Source: Strigamia acuminata | Taxonomy: Eukaryota > Arthropoda > Chilopoda > Geophilomorpha > Linotaeniidae | Direction of reading: 5' to 3' | NCBI GenBank assembly: GCA_949358305.1 | Contig: OX442315.1 | Location: 31,522,427 to 31,586,426 of the forward strand | DNA: 64,000 nucleotides | Part shown: piece after piece, positions 1 through 9,119 of the stretch | How the letters are laid out: each line of letters starts with the position of its first letter | Position numbering within the stretch: position 1 is the stretch's first letter | Translations under genes and position numbers: made by a program | The notes under the pieces: model-generated | What the model was told of the DNA's origin: nothing | Seen by the model: only the letters and a program-made list of their open reading frames with translations | Database searches by the model: none

Positions 1-574
1 TTTTGTTAATACAAAAAAATTTTCGTGGGAAACAATGGGTTAAATGATGCAAATGTCCGAGCAGTGACCAATTAAAGCACATGGCGCCATTAAGACTTTT
101 GTTTCTCAATTTTAATTTACCGTTAAATTTTCTTTAAATGAACATACTTTTCCCGACGCTGTTCCGCCAGCAACGCCAATTAAAAACGGGCCTCGGCTTT
201 CGACTCCGTTGAAATGTTTTGTCGACATTTTATTAAGTTTACAACCTAACCTGGTTGTTCATACGTTTAGCCTCACATTGACACCATGCGCCATTGAGGT
301 TGCGTGACATCATGCGTGAATCGATGACGATTTTACTCGGCAATTTTATGTTTTTCTTTGAAATTCGTTTATTATTCGAAATAAATGGGTAGAAAGCAGT
401 TTAAAAAAATGAAAATTTATAAAAATAATGCTAACAAATATTGTAAAAAGAAAATTAAAATTAAAAAAAAAAATTAAAAAAATTAAAAAAATTAATTAAA
501 AAATCAAAACTTTGTCCAGTGTTCAAAGCAAATAAAATTACTTTGCCTAATTTAGAGAACATCGGAATACTTAC
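1..574. other. AT-rich sequence, no gene recognised
   Basis: This stretch holds A/T homopolymers around 400-510 and a more GC-balanced part around 150-330. If the exon at 575-732 is real, this would be its first intron and possibly further minus-strand exons, but I could not identify a second coding exon. Confidence 0.3.
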
Positions 575-732
575 AGTTGTGTTGGGAGTCGAAGTGGGTG
601 CGTCCTAGGCTGAAGTATCCTTGTAATCATTAGATTCAGTTTAAATTTTATCATTTTCGAAATAATTTTCATTCGTTGTTGAGAACAACAACGGCAGAAA
701 TCAATTTCTGTAATGTGTGCCATTTTCTCCAT
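575..732 (-). CDS. Putative first coding exon of a divergently transcribed gene
   Basis: On the minus strand an open frame starts with ATG at 732 (or 723) and runs to a consensus donor (ACT|GTAAGT) at 575/574. The peptide begins MEKMAHITEIDFCRCC and ends HPLRLPTQL. The CxCC cysteines and the LPxxL end before the splice site loosely recall an arthropod ZAD zinc-finger N-terminus, but the pattern is too degenerate to assign. The exon lies head-to-head with SCYL3 about 500 bases away, with an NRF1-type site between, which is typical of bidirectional promoters. No second exon was found before the window edge. It could be a chance open frame. Confidence 0.3.
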
Positions 733-1258
733 TGAGCAATCGCAGATAAACTGATTTCTTGCTGATCGCAATACTCATAAACAAGAAATCGCAACCGAAA
801 CTATTACGCTGCTCAAAGTTCAATAGCGCCTAAATTTCAACATTTGCGCATGCGCAATAATCATATATTGCTTATTTCCTGCAAAATAACTATATATTAC
901 TTTAAAAATATGCAAAATTTTACTTTTTATTCTTATCCGAATGACTTAACTACCATATATTCTTACAAATTTTTATAAACATTAAAATAAATGTGAGGCG
1001 CCATCTGTGATAAGATTAGCAAACCAATGCTATCAACACCGTGATGGGCGGGCGAGAATTCATTGAAAGTCGGTTTTAAAATCCATCAAGATGAACATAT
1101 CGGAAACAAATACTTGTTGCTAACACCTCTAACGAAAATGATAATTAACTATTTGAATACGGTACGTTGCATTCATTTAAACGTTCCAATCAATTCAGTA
1201 AAAATTTCACCTTTTATTAACAGCCAAATCAAAAGTCTAAATAAATGAAAAAAAAAAA
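733..1258. promoter_or_regulatory. Probable bidirectional promoter and SCYL3 5' leader
   Basis: A perfect 14-base palindrome TTGCGCATGCGCAA at 844-857 matches the consensus for NRF1 (Ewg in Drosophila), a factor common at divergent housekeeping promoters. A likely 5' UTR intron runs from a GTACGT donor at 1162 to an ACAG acceptor ending at 1223 (62 bases, the size of the coding introns). An upstream ATG at 1245 opens a short frame that overlaps the SCYL3 start and stops at 1314-1316. The transcription start was not located. Confidence 0.45.
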
Positions 1259-4200
1259 ATGGGCGCTGATCAAAGCACCGATCAAAATACCGACTGGCAA
1301 GGAAACCCGACGGTAATCTACGAGACCGATATGTGGAGCTTAAAGGACGGTATACACACTGATGGAACACGCATTTCGTTATTTGAGTCGAAAAAACTGA
1401 ACGAAAATAGGGAAAATTTAGAAACCTTGGTCAAAGTAAGTTGGAAGATTGAAAATAATTTTATTTTTTCGTAGTTTTATTTACATATTTTGTATTTATT
1501 TCTGTTTCTAGTATCTACGCACATTGAGGCATCCGTGTATAGTTAAACACTTACACAGCTATAGGAAAAACAACCATTTACGTTTGATCACCGAACAAGT
1601 TACACCTTTGGAAATCCTTTTGAGCGAAGATAGTTTGTCGATTGTGGAGAAAGTTGCTGGAATTTATAATATTTTGCAGGCACTGGCATTTATCCATGTT
1701 ACGGTAGAAAATTAAAAATGTTAAAAATTTTTAAAAAATTATAATTTTTTTTTTCTTCTGGTTACAGTGTGGAATGAGTCATCAAAACATGTGCACGTCG
1801 TCTGTGTTTGTGTGCGCAGATGGAAGTTGGAAGTTGGCAGGATTTGAAAAAATGCAAACATTAAATAATGTGGAAGTTTCTAAGGTAATGGTAAACTCAA
1901 AGCAAAATGTTAGATATTTATATTTGTTTGAATTGATTTCAGAATGGGGTTCATTATGATGATGTTTTTTCGTTCGGTCAATTTGCATTGCATTTATTGT
2001 CTGACCATGAGGAACTATGTAATATTGAAGCTTCGTTCAAACATTTATTCTAATTTTTTTATTTTTGTTGTGTTCATTTAATAGCCTCAATCACAGGCGG
2101 TGTGGAATTTCTGACGAGACTAGAAGTTGAATGCTTGAGCACTAATCAAAGGCCTACCTGTGCTGATCTAAAAAATGATTTGATATTTAAGTTAGTAATT
2201 TTTAGCAGTGTCGAAGTTTAGATTAATTTTTTTTCGTTATACAGAAATGACTTTTTGGATTTGAGATTATTCCTACAAAATTTAGTCTTGAAATCAGAAG
2301 CTGAGAAATCACAATTTTTTAGGTATTTATCATGGATTATATGTTGTTTCTTGCCTAAAAACAGCTTTTTTTTCCAGTTCTCTCGTATCTCGTCTTAAAA
2401 AACTGCACCGAGAATTAATAGCTCATCATTTAGCCACACTTTTATTATGTCGTTTTGTATTTATGGATCCTACAGCAACTGAATGTTTTCTTCCATGTGT
2501 ATTAAAGCCGCAGAAAATAGGTAAACTCTAAAAAATAAAAAAATTAAATTTATAAATTAAATTCAAGTGTTTGACACTTTTAGATTCCGATCCTGACACA
2601 GAGGAAGGTTTATTTCCACCAGAGATATTTCAAAAATACGTAACGCCACAGTTACTGCGTATATTTTGTGTCCGTAATCATCATATTCGGTTGATTTTAC
2701 TTAAATCATTCTCTCACTACGTTGATCTTTTTACAAAGGATGAACTAATAGCTACAATTCTCCCTCAAGTAACTACTACCAAGAATTTTTAATGTTTAAT
2801 TAATAATATTTGCTCGGGTTAACTTCAGTTATGATGCAGAATTTGGTGTAGTTTGTTGTATTTGTTTGAGAAATTAACCAATTGGGATTATTAACTTGTT
2901 TGGAGTACTTTTACGACTTGGGTAGACTTTCCCTTTAAATAGCAGTGGTTTTGCCACAATCAGGAAGTGCTGAGCAGATTTTATCACTCTGTTTACTTTG
3001 CTATTGTTTTGGATTATTTTTATTTGTAAATGCGATTTTTATCCTTTATTTTATTCGGAAAGAACACAGTTTTACACCTTTCCTTAAAAGCACATTTTAT
3101 TTTCAAAACTTGATGTTGTAATTTTAAAATTGACATTTTATTAAAAATAATAATAATAATTTGACGTTTTATCAAAAATAATTTGATGGGTTTTTTTTTG
3201 CTAAATTTTGTTTTTCCCAAAACTTGGCAATTGATGTCTTGTTTTTATTAAAAAAAAATTTGATGTTATTCCCGGTATTTGTTTATGTACTTATTTATTT
3301 ATTTATTTATTTATTCATTTCTTTATTTCTTTATTTATTCATTTCTTTATTTCTTTATTAATTATTAGGTTCTCATTGGAATTCGCGACACCAATGATGA
3401 AATGGTCTCGCAAACACTCGAAGCACTAGCTAAGCTGGTTTCAATATTAGGAGCTCAAGTAGTTGTCGGCGGATGCCGACAAAAGTTATTCAATGAAGCC
3501 ATTCCCAACCTAAAAAATAAAAATAACGACATAAACAACAAACAATTTACTTCCAACAACGGATCTAATATCTATCGTCCAGATCTACTCACCGAAGAAA
3601 GGTAATTCAAATATAATAAAACAAAAAAAAACCCAAAAACTCTAAAATTCTAATCAATCCGAACAGAAAAACATCATCACCCCGACATAAAACCAAAAAC
3701 ATGGCAAACCAATTACCCCAAGAAGAAAACACGTACAAAAATAGCGTTCCACAGCACACCGAACACACTCTAGAAAGAAGTTCACCCGACGGTGTGGAGT
3801 CCACGAACGACGAAGACTGGTCCGATTGGGACGGTGAAACAAACGAACCGATAAAAACTAAACAGGTCGAACAAAATTCGCCGTCACAAGTAACATCATC
3901 AACAACATTAATTTTGAGCAACAGTTTTGAAAGTATATCGAAATCCAGCAGTTCTGCACTTAAGAAACTCACCACAGGTTTGGGAGAGGAGTTTGACATA
4001 ATGGCTATTGAAATTACAAAAGTAGTTATGAGTAATCAAAACGACTATTTCTCCGACATGGAACCGAAAATTGTGCTCGCCAAACCTTCTTTAACCGAAG
4101 AATTACCTAATTTGGTGGGATCTTCGCTTAACATGACCGATGCGTTAATGGAGGTGAATAAAACATTTTAAAAACGTTAAATTTACCATAGGTTAATGCG

Positions 4201-4265
4201 ATATTTATTCATTTTAGGAGGCCAGTGGTTGGGATGACGCTGAATTTCACGTGGAATTAAATTGA
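1259..4265 (+). CDS. SCYL3: SCY1-like pseudokinase 3 (PACE-1), 11 coding exons, about 613 aa
   Basis: Exons read from splice sites and frame: 1259-1435, 1512-1703, 1768-1884, 1943-2018, 2085-2190 (an in-frame AG at 2096 is an alternative acceptor), 2245-2322, 2378-2520, 2584-2768, 3369-3601, 3667-4153, 4218-4265. All junctions are GT-AG and keep frame. The protein starts MGADQST, with Gly2 as in the myristoylated vertebrate protein. The pseudokinase domain (about residues 15-230) contains [22 protein letters not shown] and FSFGQF; the usual HRD and DFG motifs are replaced ([18 protein letters not shown]), so no kinase activity is expected. HEAT-type helices follow (about 230-400: [29 protein letters not shown]). 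The tail is acidic and Trp-rich ([16 protein letters not shown]), with the family motif GLGEEFDI. The family works at Golgi and focal-contact membranes and PACE-1 binds ezrin; the role here is inferred. Human SCYL3 is longer (about 690-740 aa), mainly in the tail. The 600-base intron 2769-3368 carries TTTA/TTTC microsatellite at 3285-3360. A poly(A) signal AATAAA lies near 4389. Confidence 0.93.
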
Positions 4266-4385
4266 AGAATACATTATTGTTGTTTAAAAATGAATGTATA
4301 TATTAAAATATTGTTGATGTATAATGTTGAGATGTTTGGATTTCTTCTGCATTGGTATTCAAGAGCGATATTATGAATATTTATG

Positions 4386-4591
4386 ACAAATAAAAAATTG
4401 TGTATTTTAGTAATCAATCATTGTGAGATTGCAGCTCTAAGCGTAATAAACGCTTGTTTTTTAGTTCCTGTCTCATTTTATCGCCCATGGGTTCTAATAC
4501 ATGGTGATACGGTCGTTTGTTATTCATCTATGTATGTTTAGAAATGTGTTAATTAAACTAATTGTTTTATTCCATTACATTTTGTATTTTA
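4386..4591. repeat. SCYL3/IR 3'-flank segment, copy 1 (adjoins SCYL3)
   Basis: About 200 bases directly downstream of SCYL3 recur near 5849-6045 and 16384-16585. All copies contain the inverted core AAGCGTAATAAACGCTT and the string TCGCCCATGGGTTCTAAT. Copy 3 still adjoins the IR gene and copy 1 adjoins SCYL3, so this was probably the short spacer between two convergent genes before the locus was rearranged. The copies differ by only a few substitutions and one small deletion. Confidence 0.8.
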
Positions 4592-4981
4592 TGTCAGCAG
4601 TGCTTTCTTAGTTTACAGGCACGGGCGGATCTTTTGGGGGCCCTGAGCTTGAGGTAAAAAAACGTACTTTTTTTTAGCAAATTGAAAAAAGAAACACACA
4701 GACTTGTGCAGAATGCAATTTCCAATCGAATGAGTCTGGTTATGATTAATTTTTTAATTCTTTTTTTTGAACATTACAGAAACCGGAAGTTGAAACACCA
4801 CACAAACATTCATGTCAAGAGTAAATAAAAGCCTTTAATAAATAGAATATCTTTCTTTTGAAATATTAGCAATAAAAGTTTTTATGGAAGTCTTCACAAT
4901 AAAAAGAAAACAATTGATATCTCCACACGCATCATTTTCATCAAGATTATTTTCATTTCTTTTTGAACTTCTCCCGCCCAC
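4592..4981 (+). repeat. Segmental duplication D, copy 1
   Basis: This block starts at TGTCAGCAGTGCTTTCTTA and ends inside the ORF at 4884, at CTCCCGCCCAC. It recurs at 6714-7108 with a few point differences and short indels. It carries the end of an unknown gene plus the start of the adjacent open frame. Copy 1 continues into the longer ORF, while copy 2 breaks off, so copy 1 is probably the more complete version. Confidence 0.8.
4619..4824 (+). pseudogene. Last two exons of an unknown gene, copy 1
   Basis: A 35-base exon (4619-4653), preceded by TTTACAG and followed by GTAAAA, would join an exon starting at 4780 after CATTACAG. Together they read TGGSFGGPELE, then KPEVETPHKHSCQE and a stop at 4822-4824, with a poly(A) signal AATAAA overlapping the stop region. 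The same arrangement exists at 6748-6965. I do not recognise the protein, and no upstream exons were found in either copy, so both look like detached 3' ends carried by duplication. Confidence 0.4.
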
Positions 4982-5195
4982 ACATGCAATAAAGAATCTC
5001 TGGCGCGAACTGACTCTTAATCATCGTCCTATTGTGTACGAGTGGTTTAACACCATTTTTGAAACGGAAAAAGTAAACGTGTTTTGTTTCGGTGGAGGTG
5101 CGGGCTGCGAGATTGTTGGCTTTTATCAGAATAAAGCCGGTGTTCCGTTGCAATATTGTGGACCCGAGAGGTTCGGTCGGTGTCTTTGGATATGA
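4884..5195 (+). CDS. ORF fragment with a GGGAG motif, unknown protein
   Basis: A 103-codon frame with an ATG start encodes a basic N-terminus, then LLPPTHAIKNLWRELTLNHR, YEWFNTIF and VFCFGGGAGCEIVGF. The glycine cluster after a short beta-like stretch resembles nucleotide- or SAM-binding motif I of methyltransferase-like folds, but this rests on one motif. The frame then loses coherence and stops about 100 bases before the U6 gene. The first ~100 bases are duplicated at about 7012-7108. Probably a broken gene piece. Confidence 0.4.
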   Translation: MEVFTIKRKQLISPHASFSSRLFSFLFELLPPTHAIKNLWRELTLNHRPIVYEWFNTIFETEKVNVFCFGGGAGCEIVGFYQNKAGVPLQYCGPERFGRCLWI

Positions 5196-5301
5196 AATAA
5201 AGTGTAATCAACACAAACGCAACAAGCTGAAAAATAATCAGAAGAAGAATTATTTTCCTATCAAAGAATCTTTCAGAAAGTAGAACGTCTATCGAAGAAA
5301 A

Positions 5302-5351
5302 AAAAATATGGAACGCTTCACGATTTTGCGTGTCATCCTTGCGCAGGGGCC

Positions 5352-5391
<40 letters not shown>

Positions 5392-5407
5392 ATTGCCGAA
5401 GCAATAC
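5302..5407 (-). ncRNA. U6: U6 spliceosomal snRNA
   Basis: Read on the minus strand from 5407, the sequence follows metazoan U6 throughout: a 5' stem-loop GTATTGC-TTCG-GCAATAC, then the ATATACTAAAATTGG segment, the invariant ATACAGAGA box (pairs with the 5' splice site), GATTAGCATGGCC, the internal loop ATGACACGCAAAATCG (insect form) and GTTCCATA. It ends in a run of nine Ts (5298-5306), a Pol III terminator. Length is about 106 bases, as expected. The 5' stem differs from human U6 but pairs perfectly over 7 bp. With an intact body, terminator and upstream TATA box it looks like a working gene and not a retro-pseudogene. Confidence 0.95.
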
Positions 5408-5495
5408 AGTTATTCTTATCTTGAGTTCGGTTTATATAGTAGAGATTTTTGGGACGTTGATTAGGCTGCTGCGTGTGAAGAATTAAGTTGTTTTC
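5408..5495 (-). promoter_or_regulatory. U6 Pol III promoter (TATA box, possible PSE)
   Basis: Upstream of U6 on the minus strand, TATATAA lies at 5432-5438, about 25-31 bases before the RNA start, the normal place for a Pol III U6 TATA box. Farther upstream, TAATTCTTCACACGCAGC (about 5476-5493) starts like insect proximal sequence elements, but its spacing is somewhat greater than usual, so the PSE call is tentative. Confidence 0.6.
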
Positions 5496-5848
5496 TTTTC
5501 TTTTTTTATACTTTTATACTTTTATCTTTATGGAAATACTTTAATTTCTACATTTTCAATATATTAGTTTGTTTAAAAATAATTTTACTTTCATTTTTAA
5601 CATTTATTTTAATATTTGTAATGTTATCAATACAACGCGATCCACGCCATCTTACGGCAGAATGACAAACTGTAAAATTAAATTACGATTATCTCTTTAA
5701 CTTTTGAATTTCTGTCTTACGTTTTAATTTCTTTTCATTAAAAAAATTCAATTTTCATATTTATTTTGGTTTGAAAATATTTCACCGTCGTAATTAATAT
5801 TTACGTCAAAGTTAGATTTTTAATTCTAATTCTAATTTTGATTTAATT
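5496..5848. other. AT-rich spacer, no gene seen
   Basis: T-rich sequence between the U6 gene and the second 3'-flank copy. No coding frame, RNA gene or repeat with a clear boundary was recognised. Confidence 0.4.
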
Positions 5849-6045
5849 TAAAAAAAATTGTGTATTTTAGTAATCAATCATTGTGGGATTGCAACTCTAA
5901 GCGTAATAAACGCTTGTTTTTTAGTTCCTGTCTCATTTTATCGCCCATGGGTTCTAATGCATGGTGATATGGTCGTTTGTTATTCATCTATGTATGTTTA
6001 GAAATGTGAAATTGTTTTATTCCATTATATTTTGTATTTTATTCA
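5849..6045. repeat. SCYL3/IR 3'-flank segment, copy 2
   Basis: Near-identical to 4386-4591 and 16384-16585, with a few substitutions and loss of part of the TTAATTAAACTAATTG stretch. It is joined to the truncated IR copy at 6086-6696 exactly as copy 3 is joined to the intact IR gene, so the two were duplicated as one block. Confidence 0.8.
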
Positions 6046-6085
6046 CTCGTAAAAGTACAAAGAGTTGATCATCACTGTTTCATGT

Positions 6086-6696
6086 TTATGTTTGTCTGAT
6101 TTTGTTTATTATATATTCACACGTTCCAATTAAAAGTGAAACAAACAATCCGGTATAAAAAACAATAACCGGACCAATTATTTGATACAAACTAACCGGT
6201 TTGACTTTTAATTCCTGCGCACACGGTTCCCATTCTGGAACAAGATATCTGTCGTTAATTTTCTTCAGAAAACCCACTTCGCGCATCTGTAGCATTCTAA
6301 ATAAACATAAAACCGTTTTGCTGACAATTAAAATAAACCACTTTGATTCTTACATCAAATTGAATTGTTTTTTGTACGGAAACTCTTTGTGAAATCCCAC
6401 GTGCGAGTGGAAAACACTCGTTAATTTCCGCGCGAAATCAAAACTGCAGTTGCCTTCAATATAAGCAAATGCATCTCGAACTGCAGTGAGGAACCCGGCT
6501 TTGTGTTTAAATGAATTTTCAATCCCGTGTTTGTTATCCCGAACAAACGCAACACTTTTGTGCTTCTGCATCACGTCTTTGATCGAACCCGTTTCGGCTT
6601 GCTATGAAATAAAAATATATAAATGTTACGTCGTTTTTCACTACAAACAAAATCCAAAAATACTGCGAATTCTTCGAGGAAATTAGTTCCGTTCAC
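6086..6696 (-). pseudogene. Truncated duplicate of the IR gene (last exons)
   Basis: This segment matches the 3' part of the IR gene at 16626-17245. On the minus strand it has the end of exon 7 (6696-6664), exon 8 (6601-6354) and exon 9 (6296-6086). Exon 8 lacks nine bases relative to the intact gene, an in-frame loss of three residues near DAWDV. Homology ends abruptly inside exon 7 at 6696, next to duplication D copy 2, so the signal peptide, S1 half of the ligand domain and first membrane segments are missing. The 57-base intron has the better donor GTAAGA and an in-frame stop, which confirms it as an intron. Near-identity implies a recent event. Confidence 0.85.
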
Positions 6697-6713
6697 TTAT
6701 AGTGAAATTGGCT

Positions 6714-7108
6714 TGTCAGCAGTGCTTTCTTACAAGTTAGTTTACAGGCACGGGCGGATCTTTTGGGGGTCCTGGGCTTGAGGTAAAAAAACGTAATTTT
6801 TTTTAGCAAATTGAAAAAAGAAAAACACAGACTCATGCAGAATGCAATTTCCAATCGAATGAGTCTGGTTATGATTAATTTTTTAATTCATTTTTTTGAA
6901 CATTACAGAAACCGGAAGTTGAAACACCACACAAACATTCATGTCAAGTAAATAAAAGCCTTTAATAAATAGAATATCTTTAATTGGAAATATTAACAAT
7001 AAAAGTTTTTATGGAAGTCTTTACAATAAAAAGAAAACAATTTATATCTCCACACGCATCATTTTCATCAAGACTATTTTCATTTCTTTTTGAACTTCTC
7101 CCGCCCAC
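6714..7108 (+). repeat. Segmental duplication D, copy 2
   Basis: Second copy of 4592-4981. It begins at TGTCAGCAG after the IR fragment and ends at CCGCCCAC, where it joins unrelated DNA before the Copia remnant. An extra ACAAG near 6732 and a 2-base loss near the stop codon separate it from copy 1. Confidence 0.8.
6748..6965 (+). pseudogene. Last two exons of an unknown gene, copy 2
   Basis: Exons 6748-6782 and 6909-6965 mirror those at 4619-4824. Loss of two bases before the stop changes the end from SCQE-stop to SCQVNKSL-stop. No upstream exons are present. Confidence 0.4.
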
Positions 7109-7512
7109 CAGTTGCATTAATTGATGCAAATATTTTCAAATAAAACAAATCCAGTCATTCAAACTTAAGCCTCTTCAGGTGGAATGGAGACAAATTAGGA
7201 GGCACGGGTGAAGTGATCGAGCTCGTAGAGTGCAAAGTTAAATGGTACACTTTTGTTTTACGTTTACATGACGTTACCGCTAAGTGAAACGTCTCACCGA
7301 CTTACTGGCGCCGACCAATCAGGATCGAGCGCATAGATATTTAAAGTATTTATTATTTTGTACCAACAATCATCTGCATTGTATCATTCGCGACCTATCG
7401 TGTTAAAAACTACTCTTCTGCGGCGCATAAGTTAAGATTTGGAACCGGACACGAACGAGAAAGTTAAAACGTTTTTGACAAAGATCAAAAATCTACGAAG
7501 CAAACAAAAGTT
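7109..7512 (+). other. Leader region of the Copia remnant
   Basis: Non-coding sequence before the gag-protease ORF, with a possible TATA-like AGATATTTAAAG near 7337. It may include the remains of a 5' LTR and leader, but no matching 3' LTR and no primer binding site were recognised. Confidence 0.3.
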
Positions 7513-8610
7513 ATGACGACTGGAAGAGAAAGTTTGGTGAAAATCGAAGGATTAGGAAAAGATAACTTCGATGCATGGAAAATCCACATGGAAGGAGAAA
7601 CAGCCACGTTAATAAAAAAAATGACTCTACATAAAATGGCCGAAGGTGATAACGTACGAGACCACTTAAAAGGATTTTTCGACGCAGCCGGCAAATTGGA
7701 CGAAATGGGCGTAACAATTCATCCTACTGTCACAACAATGTTGTTGCTGTATAGTTTGCCGACGTCCTACGACATATTCCGATGCGCGATCGAAAGCCGT
7801 GACGAATTTCCAAAACCGGAAGCGCTGTCTCTCAAAATCATCGAAGAATCGGACGCACACGGAAAAGGAATAGAAAACGACCCCGACGCAAAGAAAACGT
7901 TTGAGAAAAGAAATCGAAGTCAAGCGCCAAAGAAAAACGATGACAAAAAATCAAACTGTTGGAATAAAAACAAGAAAAAAAGTGCATCAAAAGCCGAAAC
8001 TGCGTCAAGAGCCGAAAGTTTGTCAAGAGCCGAAAGTTTGTCAAAAGCCGAACATAAGAAACGTGAGGAAAAAATGTTGAAATTATGGTTATTGGACAGC
8101 GGTGCAAATAGACACGCATGTTTGAAAAAATCGATATTTTCAAAATTCGAATTCCTTGAAAACCGGACGGTGAAATTGGCTACTAATGTGGAAGCGAAAG
8201 TTAGCGGAGTAGGAACAGCCGATGTACGTGTCAGAAGTGGGAACAGAATTAGGAATTTGCACTTAAAAGAAACGAAGCTTATACGGGATTTGAATACGAA
8301 TATAATGTCTGTCGGGAAGATCACCGACAATGGATACAAAGTATTGTTCGACGACAAAGTCGCAGAAATCATAAATCCAGAAGGACAAGTTGCGCTTACA
8401 GCAAAACGGGTGCGAGGCGGATTATATTACGTCTTCACCGCACCCGCAAAAGAAGTCAAAACGACAAGAACAGCACAAGAAGTTCCAACACTTGAACCAA
8501 GAAAGGTGTTGGAAGTTAACAGTCGGTCAATGGCACCAGGGCAATATTTGACGCGTCCGTACGATGGACGGATTAATAGTGCAGCCAATCACAGTGCTTT
8601 TTGTATTTAA
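7513..8610 (+). CDS. Copia-type gag-protease ORF remnant (365 aa)
   Basis: An uninterrupted ATG-started frame. The N-terminus (LVKIEGLGKDNFDAWKIHME) is the start of a Ty1/Copia gag of the UBN2 type, but it jumps within about 30 residues to the later gag part (GDNVRDHLKGFFDAAGKLDE, LLYSLPTSYDIF), suggesting an internal deletion. A lysine-rich stretch with AESLSRAESLSKAE follows; the usual CCHC knuckle is absent. The aspartic protease motif WLLDSGANRHAC lies at about residues 192-203 (catalytic Asp195). The frame ends soon after GGLYYVF, before integrase, reverse transcriptase and RNase H. It is either a decayed or a non-autonomous element; the open frame is unusual for simple decay. Family assignment is firm, function is not. 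Confidence 0.8.
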   Translation: MTTGRESLVKIEGLGKDNFDAWKIHMEGETATLIKKMTLHKMAEGDNVRDHLKGFFDAAGKLDEMGVTIHPTVTTMLLLYSLPTSYDIFRCAIESRDEFPKPEALSLKIIEESDAHGKGIENDPDAKKTFEKRNRSQAPKKNDDKKSNCWNKNKKKSASKAETASRAESLSRAESLSKAEHKKREEKMLKLWLLDSGANRHACLKKSIFSKFEFLENRTVKLATNVEAKVSGVGTADVRVRSGNRIRNLHLKETKLIRDLNTNIMSVGKITDNGYKVLFDDKVAEIINPEGQVALTAKRVRGGLYYVFTAPAKEVKTTRTAQEVPTLEPRKVLEVNSRSMAPGQYLTRPYDGRINSAANHSAFCI

Positions 8611-9115
8611 CTCTTTGGTTTATATTGAATAAACCACTTGTTATTTCACTAACCTCCTGATTGTTTCGTGCCAAAGATTTCCAACAAAAGAGGCAGTAAA
8701 GAAAAAATTTTCCTTTTCTTTACCACCTGTTTATTTATTTAATTATTTCCACAACTATAATGGTCAATCTCCTTTTAATTTAGAAAGATGGAAGTGTGCA
8801 GTTGAAGTAAAATTGAGTATGCGCGCATTAATCAACTGCAAAATTATAATTCGGCACTTGAATAATAAGTTAATATACTGATAAAGATAAAATTTTGGTT
8901 TTTCTATGTTGCGTTTTTGTAAAAGAATGTTATATTGTTTGTGTAATCATGAAAAGAGTGAAGTCTATTTATTAGTTAAAACTTCAAATAAAACTAATGT
9001 TTGAATTTGGCTCTTGAATGTCAAATCGGAAATTTCTCAATAAAACATGCAGTTAACGCCCTCTTGGGGCGACAATTAGTTATTAACTGAGGCAACTGCG
9101 TGGGCACGTACAGTA
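8611..9115. other. Spacer between the Copia remnant and the gag-only element
   Basis: AT-rich with no gene. It may include 3' remains of the Copia remnant. The last four bases before the next element (GTTA, 9116-9119) are its target-site duplication. Confidence 0.3.
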
Positions 9116-9119
9116 GTTA

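Noticed and set aside
3607-3999. 130-codon minus-strand frame
   Set aside because: Antisense shadow of SCYL3 exon 10.
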